Assembly (NCBI GenBank): GCA_023053545.1
Contig: JAKZAN010000007.1
Span: 6,820,001-6,884,000, forward strand
Length of the DNA: 64,000 bases
DNA from: Lepidurus packardi
Taxonomy: Eukaryota > Arthropoda > Branchiopoda > Notostraca > Triopsidae
Reading direction: 5' to 3'
This document shows positions 43,401 to 55,976 of the stretch, piece by piece; position 1 is the first letter of the stretch, and each line of letters begins with the position of its first letter. Below the pieces are notes generated by a model that worked only from the letters and a program-made list of their open reading frames with translations, searched no databases and was not told where the DNA came from. The position numbers and the translations under genes were made by a program.

Positions 43401-44297
43401 CTTTCCGATGGCTCACTACACAAAACGTAAGATAAAGAAACCGCGTGAATACGAAGTATATCACTACCACGAAAGTTGTAAAGAATTACTTTAATAAGCA
43501 CACTTGACTTCTACCGCATAAGTATAATACATTGTTGACTTGGTGAGCATGATAAATAGATACCAGCTGATTTTCTCTTAAGAGAGGAGCATTTGTAATG
43601 GTCGATATAAACATACAGCATAAGGATAATCCATTATCCAACTGATAAAAGCCATCTTTGGAGTTAGAAGCATCCAAGATCCTGCAATTCTAGAAGAAAA
43701 ACTTTATGTAATTTTATACTGCCGAAATTCGTTCTGGCAGAATACTTCTACGGTAACAAGACCAGTCGAAGGTAATGGCACCGTCTCTGTCAGGTTATTT
43801 GAATCAGAAACCTCGATGGGCGATATCACAGTGTTCGGGGTAGCATTAAAGATCTTTACCTATAAGAAAATCCAAGTGTTGTCAAGCTTTTATCGGAAGT
43901 GGGCTCGTATTTGAAAGGGAAAAGAGGCTTACTTTATTCAGGTACACAGGTTTCAATGCAGTGATGCGATAAGAAGCACCATGCTTAAATTTGCCTTCTT
44001 GTTGCCATTGCAAGTGGCTAGGGTCTGTCATGCTCAGATAACAAACTTTCTCCCCGTCGAATACGGCAACGAAGAAAAGCTTTGGTTTCATACTAGAAAA
44101 TATGGCATTTTGTTAGTTCTAAGTTAGCTTACGCTTGCCGACATTACTTAAATTTCGAAACTTACTAGAAAACATGGCTAACAGCAAGGACTTCGCCTTC
44201 TATTGAACAAAACTTGCTCATAATACCTCTGTGGATTTCAGGCAGTACTAAATTTAATTTCACACGAGGAAAATTCAAATAATTCGTAACAGGCAAT
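40461..44297 (-). CDS. Multi-OB-fold zinc protein, candidate CST complex subunit CTC1
   Basis: Fifteen exons chain in one frame on the minus strand: 44297-44166, 44092-43933, 43859-43746, 43689-43490, 43415-43245, 43188-43010, 42966-42334, 42278-42158, 42087-41959, 41905-41760, 41699-41506, 41443-41163, 41089-40948, 40832-40542, 40490-40461; about 974 codons. Several segments read like OB-fold strands (SIEGEVLAVSHVFY; TTIRGIVVDRF; VTVQISNVRIVRAKSG). Near the C-terminus a Cys cluster (CGGCGSE..CSYAGCSWKGDCHLDC) precedes WIRVEDGTGDALLFL, the layout of a zinc-ribbon OB-fold as in RPA1 and CTC1. CST binds single-stranded telomeric DNA and assists DNA polymerase alpha. Length is below the roughly 1,200 residues of vertebrate CTC1. 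The 5' end is unresolved: the first in-frame ATG is at 44221, but the frame stays open to about 44428. Another RPA-like protein is possible; the name is an inference, while a real coding gene is near certain. Confidence 0.55.
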
Positions 44298-44513
44298 CTG
44301 AATAAAACAAAAACAGACGGTTTACCGTAGTTTGAGATAAAATGCGAAACGCGAAAGGCGAAACGGGAATTTGCTTTGTAGGTCCTGCGACAAATTGCAA
44401 GTGGAACGTTCTGATCATCCCCTACGTATCAGCTGCTGAACTGCGACATAAACATAAGTTGAGCAATTGCGCATTGTTTTTTTTTTTACTTTGTAAGTTT
44501 TCGAGCGTTCAGA
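44298..44513. promoter_or_regulatory. Shared 5' region of CTC1-like and CLPX genes
   Basis: The minus-strand CTC1-like gene and plus-strand CLPX start within about 220-290 bp of each other, so this interval should hold both promoters. The CTC1-like frame is stop-free through much of it, so it may also contain an upstream exon portion of that gene. No motif was identified. Confidence 0.45.
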
Positions 44514-46966
<2,453 letters not shown>

Positions 46967-47445
46967 AAAAATTGTGGAGAATATCTTTCAATTAAAGTCT
47001 GTTGTGATTCATTGAAAAACTATTCGCTGGGCTGGTGAATGTCTAGATTTGAGGCAAATTTTACTACGGGCTTCAGTAACTTGACTGTAATTGCGTATTG
47101 ATTTCTTCTGTGACATTACGTTATCTGTAAGACCAAGGGGCTTATCGTAACTAGAATAGTTGTTTAGAGCTTTTTTAAATTTTGTCTTGTATAAAAGTTA
47201 CTGATACCCTACATTGCTTGAAGTTAAATAGAAGCTTAGTTAATTGCTTCCTCTTCATTTGCAACGATAAATCAAGAGTGAACACTGTAAACATGAGCAA
47301 CTATTGGCGCAAATTTTTAGCTCCCCCTTCTTAGCGTAGTGGAAACCATGGCAACAAGGGCGAAACGTTGTATAGTTTTCTGATGAACACTTTGGACACA
47401 CCTTCTTCAGCCGAAAAGTCATAAAATATTTCGAATCTTACAAGA

Positions 47446-48716
47446 ATGGTATACAATTAGTATTATTTTTCAAAAGTATATTGATGCACTATTTCACGTG
47501 TGTAGGCTATCCCGAATAATGATGTTGTTATCAACACCGAAGCGAAGCCACTCGTACTAGATTTACACACCAAATACATAGCCGCGTACGGCGTAAATAA
47601 AGATGATTACGTAAATATTAATCAACCACAATTTTTCCAAAAGCGAATCTTTTAATGTTAGATTTGTGGCAGGAATACGCTATGACTGAGTTTTTGCGAA
47701 TGTCTGGAATGTACTGGGGACTCACCGCCATGGATCTTATGGGTCAGCTACATCGAATGGACAAAAAGGCCATCCTAGAATTCATTAAGTCCTGCCAAGA
47801 TTCCAATGGAGGAATATCTGCCAGCATCAATCATGATCCTCATCTTTTATACACTCTAAGCGCCATCCAAGTAAATCGAGCTTGTTTAGCTTCATTCGAT
47901 CTGTAATTTGTAATCTGCTGCTTTTAGATTCTTTGTCTTTATGACGCATTAGATACCATAGATTGTGAACAAGCTATTAGCTATGTAGCATCATTGCAGA
48001 ATGCAGATGGAAGTTTTTCTGGCGACAAATGGGGCGAAATTGATACTCGATTTTCCTTCTGCGCCGTTGCCTCTTTGGCATTATTGGTATGTACAAAATG
48101 TACGAGCACGAATTGACTAAAATTCTCGGAAAAACCAGGGCAAGTTGGCCGCCATTAATGTCAACAAAGCTGTGGAGTATGTTACATTGTGTATGAATTT
48201 CGATGGCGGATTTGGGTGCCGTCCTGGGTCTGAAAGTCACGCTGGTCAAATATATTGTTGTCTAGGAATGTTGTCCATTACAGGTATTAACAAAAAACCC
48301 ATGAGAAGTTTTGTATCTTTTCTGTTTTAGGTAATATGCATATAGTCAATGTTGATCGACTGGGCTGGTGGTTATGTGAACGTCAGCTACCTTCGGGTGG
48401 TTTGAACGGTCGACCGGAAAAACTACCCGACGTTTGTTACTCTTGGTGGGTCGTTGCTTCTCTTGCTATGATTGGAAAAATTCACTGGCTTGATGGAGCG
48501 AAACTGAAGTGTTTTATCGAAGCTTGTCAAGATCTCGAAACTGGAGGCTTCGGAGACAGACCTGGCGACGTAGCCGATCCATTCCACACCCTTTTCGGCC
48601 TCGCTGGTTTATCATTGCTTGGTGAGGAGGCTATCAAGAAAGTCAACCCAGTTTTTTGCATGCCACAGGACGTTGTAGACAGACTAGGCATTAAACCCCA
48701 AATTTTATCTTCGTGA
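47446..48716 (+). CDS. RABGGTB: Rab geranylgeranyltransferase beta subunit
   Basis: Catalytic beta subunit of Rab geranylgeranyltransferase (GGTase II), which attaches C20 lipids to Rab GTPases presented by Rab escort protein in the cytosol. Six exons: 47446-47448 (start codon only), 47506-47610, 47673-47870, 47928-48086, 48139-48283, 48331-48716; 331 residues, the same length as the mammalian protein. Prenyltransferase alpha-alpha repeats are evident, with repeated GGF/GGI and GRP elements. The zinc ligands are in place: D237 and C239 in LPDVCYSWW, and H289 in DPFHTLFG, one residue off rat numbering (D238, C240, H290). The single-codon first exon is inferred from the length match and from the AAGAATG/gtatac donor 57 bp upstream of the second exon; no better upstream start was seen. 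It lies 480 bp downstream of CLPX on the same strand. Confidence 0.95.
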
Positions 48717-49046
48717 ATATACATATAGAACTTCGCATATCAATCTTTTCATTACATAGGACGCCAATAAGCGATCACAATCAGTAGGATTGTTAAGGGG
48801 AGGCTTGAGGTCCTACAATACTGTGAGGGCGTGGTCTCACAGGCGGTTTGGTTGCGTTTACACTCTCGCTCTGGTCAAAACTTTCGCTTCCCCCGAGTGG
48901 TGTCGAGAAACGTTTGTACATAGACATTTTCTTCTGTCTAGAACCAAAATGATGTTTAATATAACATACGCGAAACAGCCACACGTACCACGGTACGAAA
49001 ACAACGGAAAGTAACAGAAAGTGGACCAGGCTGGGAATTTAAAAAG

Positions 49047-49669
49047 TCAAGTAGTCTTTCCAAAAAAGGCTTCCATGCCAACCTCAATGCGTTCTTGTGC
49101 ATCAGTGCTTCTTTAAAAAACAATAAACACAGAAAAACCAAATAGAAGCGTAAAAGAAACCGAATAATTTGAGAGAGAGAAAAATAATTCAAAAGCTTAC
49201 TTGCGACTTTCCTCATACTTGAGTTGTTGACGGAAAAATATACAATTCTTTAACAAGTCTTTCGCATTTTCGAACGGCTGTTCTGCTCTACCCAGGGAAG
49301 TAATAGCACTATAACACAATCAGATCTTCGCACTTCGTTCTACTCTTCTAAGAAACAATATACCCGATAGCGTAATCTGCATCGTAGCATCGGCCCTGAA
49401 TTTGTTGGTTCAGTTGTAACACATCAGCTCGCTTTTCAACAGTTGGGGGCAAAGCCTTCCGTACGTGCTCCTGTAAGCGATAAAACGCAAGTGAAGGTTC
49501 ATTTGCCAAGATATGTAGATTCTCTGCAACTCTTTCCATACCTATGCATTCAATAAAAACAATTTACACGTAACCAATGCGAGTTGAAAAACTTACAGCG
49601 CTTTGATTTCGCATCCAAGTCCAGATCCACATCCTTGTCTTTAGCAGCAAGACGCTGAAAACTGGCCAT
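49047..49669 (-). CDS. BORCS8: BLOC-1-related complex subunit 8
   Basis: Subunit of BORC, the complex on lysosome membranes that recruits Arl8 and couples lysosomes to kinesin. Four exons on the minus strand: 49669-49597, 49541-49364, 49308-49201, 49110-49047; 140 residues against about 119 in human. The diagnostic segment LHILANEPSLAFYRLQEHVRK is nearly identical to vertebrate BORCS8 (written there as VLANEPSVALYRLQEHVRR), followed by a helical region with DYAIGAITSLG and FFRQQLKYEES. The start ATG gives an Asp/Lys-rich N-terminus. It is divergent from NAA35, with 310 bp between start codons. Confidence 0.92.
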
Positions 49670-49979
49670 AGCAAAATTCTGCGACAAATACCCCTCGACC
49701 TCACGTCCTTGCGAATCTCATTCATTCAAAGGTCAAAATCGAAGTTTAGTCGCTGGCCAACAGACTCGCAGTTCCATCGGTATGAGAAGTATCAAAATCG
49801 CCCAAATAGTTTTCTGATCGGTCAACAACACGATCGTAGCTGGCGGATACACAACACGAGGTTGTAGTGATATTTGTTTGGAATACATGCTAGCGAACTT
49901 CTTTTCACATTGTGCGGCGTAGGGTTCCCGTTCTACTCCCTTAATTGGTTTGTCAAGTGCGCAAACCTTGAAAAGAAAA
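49670..49979. promoter_or_regulatory. Bidirectional promoter interval of BORCS8 and NAA35
   Basis: A 310-bp interval separates the start codons of two divergent housekeeping genes, so both promoters must lie here or just inside. No TATA box or other motif stands out by eye. Confidence 0.55.
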
Positions 49980-52724
49980 ATGGCGTTAAACCCAGCAGCA
50001 TATATCACTGATGGCCAACCAGATGGGCCCTTCTGTTGGGTTGATGTTACCTCTAGTTTCTTTAAAAGTGTTAAAGGTAGTGTTAATATTCTTAATAAGA
50101 CTCGGTGTTAATTTCTTGGTCTTCTAGACTTGAGAACTGGGGAACTTGTTCATGATGAACTATTCGGGTTATTTGAGGCTATGTCAGCCATTGAAATGAT
50201 GGATCCAAAAATGGATGCAGGCATGCAATGTAATAGAGGTGAAACTAGTAGCAGAAAACCTCTTAACTTCGAACAAGCGTTAAAGGTGTCATTTATATTT
50301 TTCTTACCTGCAACCGAATTTAGCTTTTCTTTGTTATTTCCAGGCAGGAAAGCTCAAATTGGCGGATATATCTCATAGTGAATTGATCTCCATAATTGAT
50401 GCTTCGATGTGCTGTCTAGTCACTTGGCTGGAAGGCCATTCCTTAGCTCAGACGTTATTTATCAACCTCTATCTTCATCAACCTCACCAAATTGAAGACA
50501 AAGTTCTCAAAGCCTTCTGCACAGTCATGCTACACATTGTGGACATTATCAAAGATTTTGTCAACAAGTAAGATTTGACAGCTGACATTTTGATCTTGGC
50601 CTTGATGGATCCTTTTTTTTTTACAGAGCAATGGTTTTTGAAGAAGAAGACTTCCAGCCCGTTTTGTATGGTTATAGAGTGAACTATGAAATCTCCGAGC
50701 AAAAGGCCATGTCCTGTATTAAAGACGCGGAGGAAGAAGTACATAAGGCTGTAAAGAGCACACGTGCCAAAGGAGGGAATGAAGACCGTGACGAAAGTAC
50801 TCTAAAGAAGGTAAATCATAAAACTAAACGAACCCTAGCTAATTTATACCTATTTTTCCCCTTACTTGAAGCACCAAGCAGCCACTGCACTTCACGTCCG
50901 ATTAAAATTTACCCGCCTATTCATGCAAAGTTTGTCCTTGGGGAAAAAGGGAGGTGGGAGTGTGGAGGAAATTACGCGATGCTTAAATTCTGCCAGCGAA
51001 GCGCTGCGCGTATGGAAAACCTCTTGCGATGCCTTAGCACCATGCGATGTCAACAATATAATGGGCTTTGAACCCATGATTAACCAACGTCTTCTTCCAC
51101 CAACCTTTCCCCGGTATACCAGGATTATGGAACTTGTCGAAACAATCGACTATTTGGAAGACCTTTTGGGAAGGTTAAAAAACATATGCAATATTACTCA
51201 CTGTACCAATTTTCGTCTAGCCTTGGTATATCCAGTCTGTTAAGACTTGAATCTTTTACCTTTACCTTTTCTTTTACTAAACGTATGTTGTTAGGATTTC
51301 TTCAATGAGTTTGCTCGGACTTCACCGTGTGTTTTGTCGCGCTCAGTTTTGCAACTTCTCTATTTACCCTTGTCAAACCGCGTCTTAAATCAAGCCAATA
51401 TGGCAGACGTGTTACGAGACGCTGCAAAACTTTTCATTTCCCCGCCCTCATTAGCTCCCAAATCGCCTGTATTACAATACCCCCAAGCAAAGGAGTGTTT
51501 AGATGGCTTCTTTCAGCATTGCGTTCGACCATTTGGGAGTTTAGTCCAGATCGCAGGGCATAATCTGGCGAGGCAGCGTGACAAACTTGCCCATGTGTTG
51601 GAAGACTTCGCAGCTCTTCAAGAAGAGGTAGTATTGTCCTTAACATGGCTAAATTACAAACGTCATGGTTATTGTTCATTAGGCGGACAAAGTGGACGCT
51701 TTCTTCCATACTTTATCCCTGAAAAGCGACAATCCAAGACCTCACTTGGCCTGTCTGGGAACTTGGGTGTTGTTTTACACTTTACGGATTATGGTTCATT
51801 ATTTGCTGCTGGGATTCGAGCTAGGATTGTACTCCAAACATGAGTACCATTACATTTACTGGTAGACAGTTTTCCCTCTCTTTCGATTTTTCTACTCAAT
51901 GCTTATTTTCATCCTCAAGGTATTTATACGAGTTTCTTTATGGTTGGTTGATTTCCGCATATTCGCGAGCTGATGGCTTTTTGGTGGAGCAGGAGGCGTT
52001 GGAAAGCATCGCAAAGGCAGGAAGGGGAGGGAATAAGAAGGTTAGCGGAGGGTCCAAGTCGAAGAAGAACAAAAAGAACCATCCTTACAACCGAGAGATT
52101 ATTTTGCACCAAGCTATCCAGAATATGTGCGGAGGCTTTTACAAGGTATTTCGTTACTAGTAGTATAGTTATTTGTTTATTTACTTCTAAGTTTTCTTAT
52201 TATTATTCCTATTTCTACTTCTACAATTCGTATATGTTGTAGGCCTGCGCTGGGTTTTACATGGATGGGAAAATCAAAGGACCTAATCCAGAATTCGGTT
52301 CAGAACATGTCCGTTATGACCATCGATTCGCCCCTTTTAGTGCAGTTTTGACCCCTCCTCCTGTACAGTACGCACAGTTTCGCGATATGACGTCACTTGG
52401 CGTGGATGTGGGTAAATATCATCCCGCCCCTACGATTCTGGCTCTGTATCTGGCAGCTTGTAAACATTTTCACCAAGCTCGGACGCTGCTTGAAACTATC
52501 ACCGCTGACCAAGAGGTGCGTTACATTTGAGAGTAAAATTTATTGCTCTTAAAAATTACTTATTTTATTTAATTTCTTAACAGGTTCAAGATATGCTGAA
52601 AGTATGTAAAACAAATTTTGTGGTCATGAAACTGCTAGCCGGTGGTCATAAGAAGGATTCTCAGTCCCCTCCAGAATTCGATTTCACAGCTCATCGGCAT
52701 TTCCCTCTAATCAAAATTACGTGA
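49980..52724 (+). CDS. NAA35: NatC N-terminal acetyltransferase auxiliary subunit Naa35 (Mak10)
   Basis: Large non-catalytic subunit of NatC, which with NAA30 and NAA38 acetylates N-termini such as Met-Leu at the ribosome. Ten exons: 49980-50076, 50128-50285, 50344-50567, 50627-50810, 50872-51225, 51295-51627, 51683-51861, 51920-52145, 52243-52515, 52584-52724; 722 residues, against 725 in human. Recognised conserved blocks in order: [123 protein letters not shown] and the C-terminal [15 protein letters not shown] Lys-rich low-complexity linker (KSKKNKKN) precedes the [12 protein letters not shown] block as in the family. Introns are 51-97 bp. It ends 136 bp before the convergent DUF4773 gene. 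Confidence 0.97.
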
Positions 52725-52860
52725 TACAACCAGAACCATGTTTTTCGGATTTAGGAAGCTTAAAGATAGTAAAGAATGTCACGTTATGTTTACAATTGCC
52801 TGCGCCGCTTAAAAACAAGTATGGAACATTACGTTAGAAAGAAAAAAAAGATTTAGTCCC

Positions 52861-53486
52861 TCATACGTCAAAGCATCCCAATTCGTATGTTTTCTGGACA
52901 ATGTGCATCAAATATGCCTCAAATGCTAAGCAAGCATGCAAGTCGTAGCCCTTGAGGGCCAAGTCGTGGAATTTGAGACATAATTGAGCATATTTTTCAA
53001 AGTAAGGAGCAACTGTACAGATAGGAGGAGGATTCTTGGCCGAAATTGTATCATTAAATAAAACGTATTGATCAACGGTCATGACTACTGTGATTCCATA
53101 ATCTTCAGGCAAATAGGTGATATTAGCACATCCTAAAAATAACTTTGATAGTACGTATTTCATATAAATGTTATTGTATTGCGTACCCGTCGCATTAAGC
53201 CGAATTGTGGGGACATCCAGATGCTGGCAGCAGCCACAGGAATTATTGGAGCAAAGGCAGGATTTCAAGGATGCGTCTTGTTTTGGAGGCACTGCCACTG
53301 CTTCCCAAACAATTACATTTGCAAGGTTGGCTTGCGGAATCCAGCTTTGGCCTGATAACGAAGATTTGATTAACACATCTCACGACTTCTAAAGCGTAAA
53401 ATGTAACCTAGTCTGGCGTGAGCTAGGATAGAGAATCCTAACAGTAACACGAAGGGAACTAAAATTGCTAACCCATAGCTCGCCAT
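52861..53486 (-). CDS. Secreted DUF4773-family protein
   Basis: Three exons on the minus strand: 53486-53408, 53351-53187, 53132-52861; 171 residues. Exon 1 encodes a clear signal peptide (MASYGLAILVPFVLLLGFSI, then LAHA). The mature part has the cysteine spacing of DUF4773: CLC then CGCC, later ANITYLPEDYGI, a SAKNPPPIC motif, CLKFHDL and a C-terminal ELGCFDV. Families with this domain are known mainly from insects and other arthropods; function is unknown. Cysteine number suggests disulfide bonding outside the cell. The 5' end is 11 bp from a foldback repeat, so its promoter may lie in or beyond that repeat. Family assignment is from memory of the conserved pattern. Confidence 0.85.
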
Positions 53487-53496
53487 CGCTGTCATC

Positions 53497-53830
53497 TACT
53501 ATAGTGTCCAAAAAAATCTACCTAATGCATACCCTAGAGATCGCTTATCTAATTTTTTCTTGGCTCTTACTGTCCAGCGGGTTTAAACTTCTCTTTCATT
53601 CCCTTCTTTCGTGTACAAACCAAACTCCTTCGAACAGTGGAATGAGTAAAAGTAGAAGAGAAAATTCTGACTTAATCCGAACACGATTTACGAGTCTGGT
53701 TTGATTTGGACACGAAAGAAGAGAATAAAAGAGATGTGTCAACCAGCTGGACAGTAAAAGCCAAGAAAAAATAATTGGATAAGCAATCACTAGGGTATGC
53801 ATTTGGTAGATGTTTTTGGACACTATAGTA
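53497..53830. mobile_element. Foldback / MITE-like inverted repeat, about 334 bp
   Basis: The left arm (53497 to about 53632) and right arm (about 53692 to 53830) are imperfect reverse complements over roughly 135 bp, separated by a spacer of about 60 bp. The outer ends are exact: TACTATAGTGTCC on the left and its reverse complement on the right. The ends can be read as TA flanking inverted repeats starting CTATAGTGTCCAAAAA, which would suit a Tc1/mariner-type MITE with TA target duplication. There is no coding capacity. Arms differ by small indels and substitutions. Confidence 0.8.
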
Positions 53831-54023
53831 CATACGAGGTGGTGCTCATTGGTACCAGTAAAACGCGGGGAAATGCAACAATTCAAAAACTAATCACTTT
53901 TATTAATATTCATTGGTTTTAAAACGGCAGGATTTGATTTGGGTAAAAGAACAGGGGACACAGTATGATTGTCGTCAACAACGGGTTTCAAAACGTGAAA
54001 CATGAAAAAATCACTAACCACCC

Positions 54024-55976
54024 TTAAGTTTTCAAGTCAGCTTGTTTCAACTGACGCTCGCCTTCGTAACTCAAAATATGGAATGCTTTGATGAGTAGGT
54101 GAACTCCCAAATTTCGTTTGTCGCTGGCGAACCATTCCGCAGCTTCTCCGTAAAAATCACCGTTCCGAATATTCGTTAGGTTTCGAATGCCTGATGAAAA
54201 TAAGCTTACTGGTATCCAAAATAAGGGAACAAGTCGTAATTTTACCCAAGGCTTCAATCATAGCTGCTTCTCTGGTGTAAGCTTCAGCTGCAATAGTGTT
54301 GTGGAATACGTGCAAGGAAACCACGCCACATCCATTTTCCCAAATATCACAAATCTTCGAAACTTTGGCGCTAGCCTGAGAAAAAGTTATACTTATAATG
54401 TTATGCCAAATTATATCATTACCATGTTCAAACCCAAGGATTTGGAAGCTCCGTAAAGATGTTGATATGGACGCGAACACTGGCCTTTACCGACATAAAA
54501 TATTGATGAAACAAAATTCCGAAATTGCTCTCCCGGATTAATTAATTCTCGATTGCCCAGAGTGCGCGGATCAAGTAGCAAGTAATTGAAACAATGCTTA
54601 ACCGTTCCTTCCCTCCAGGCGACAGCCGAGTTACTGAACGAATCTGTCATGAGACTCTCCAACTGGGAGCCAATATTGGCTTCTGTAGCTGGTAAGGGAA
54701 ATTGGAGAAAACAGCGACGTATCTCCGCGGTGAAACACGCTACAAAACACGTACTTATAGGCTCCTATTACAGGAAATAAGAATGAACGTTTACTTTGAG
54801 GTACGGGACGGGATGCAGCTGTAGGTAGATAATGTCTTCGTAGCCTGCCTAACAAGCGCAAATATGGAATTTTGGTTGTACTAGTAATGGGTCCTGGCAT
54901 CTCTCCATAAAGCTTCAATTCCTCAAAAAGCTTGTCCGAGAGCATTGATTGTAACGATTCAGTATCACTTGACCTCTTCGTATCGGAAAGAACAGCGTCT
55001 ACAGTCATCCCAATAAATAAGTTTTCGTCCCAAGACTATAAAGGAAGTTGTCAATTACCATTCAATGTGCTATGCTCATCTGAAGACTCAGGAGAAGCAC
55101 TGAAATTGCGAAAACATAAGCTTAGCGAAAATAATCAATGGAACGGATTCGATTCTAAAGATTATACCTCCCAACCCAGCTGGGAAAGCGGCGCTCCAGT
55201 AGCTGGACTCCTTCATCATCATCAGTGTAAAGATACTCGTCGACTAATGCAACAGAGCCATTGCTCGATTGTGCCGATTCTTCACAGTCAGTTGCGCTCA
55301 GTCCAAAAGAAACGGATGACGAATTGGAAGACGACAAAAATGCTTCGTTGGCCAACATCCTTCCCTCATGGCTCTCCAAATATCTGAGGGTTACCCAATG
55401 TGTTTCTTGTAAAGCTAGATCCCATGCATTTTTTCCGTCGCCGTCTTCTAATGAAGGGTCTCCTCCGAATTCCATTAAAACTTTCAATGCATCCGTGTTA
55501 CCCCAGCTGGCAGCTATATGAACTGGCGTTACACCGTCGTGGTTGCTGACAAGAAATTTAATATATCTTTAATAACAAGAAATAGTACAGCTTTTTCCTT
55601 ATATCGCATGTTGTATACTGTACCTAAGGTTAGGATCTGCTCCATATTCTAACAGCATTCGAAGGATTCCAAGTTGAGAAGTGGATTTCGCTAAACCCGT
55701 GGCAAAGTGGACAGGGCTCATACCTATTTTCTTCACAGGGCTGGAAACGTCTACAGTATTGAAAACTTGGCCCTTGGCCGACTCGGCCAGGCAGTGACGA
55801 ACGGCACTATGCAAAGATGAATTTGTGATTATCAAATAAGGTACTGCATTCGAAAAAATATTGATTTACTTATAATTTCCCAATCGTATAGAGTCGCATA
55901 GTTTGCGCTCATTAGAATGGCTGACGTTTAGAAAACGCACATGTTTCTTCGGAAACATTTTGTTATATGACGCCAT
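54024..55976 (-). CDS. ANKLE1: Ankyrin repeat and LEM domain GIY-YIG endonuclease (ANKLE1/LEM-3)
   Basis: Structure-specific endonuclease; its C. elegans relative LEM-3 processes chromatin bridges. Eight exons on the minus strand: 55976-55870, 55806-55624, 55545-55168, 55099-55059, 54998-54795, 54739-54423, 54375-54246, 54190-54024; 508 residues, shorter than human ANKLE1 (about 615). Ankyrin repeats span about 36-150 (MSPVHFATGLAKS, GVTPVHIAASWGNTDAL). An acidic Ser-rich linker follows, then a LEM domain at about 253-292 (LSDKLFEELKLYGEMPGPIT). The C-terminal GIY-YIG nuclease begins with NYLLLD and SIFYVGKG, has the CSRPYQHLY arginine segment, and YTREAAMIEALG holds the likely catalytic Glu. 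The conserved C-terminal LGVHLLIKAFHIL is present. All catalytic motifs look intact. Introns are 36-78 bp in most cases. Confidence 0.93.
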
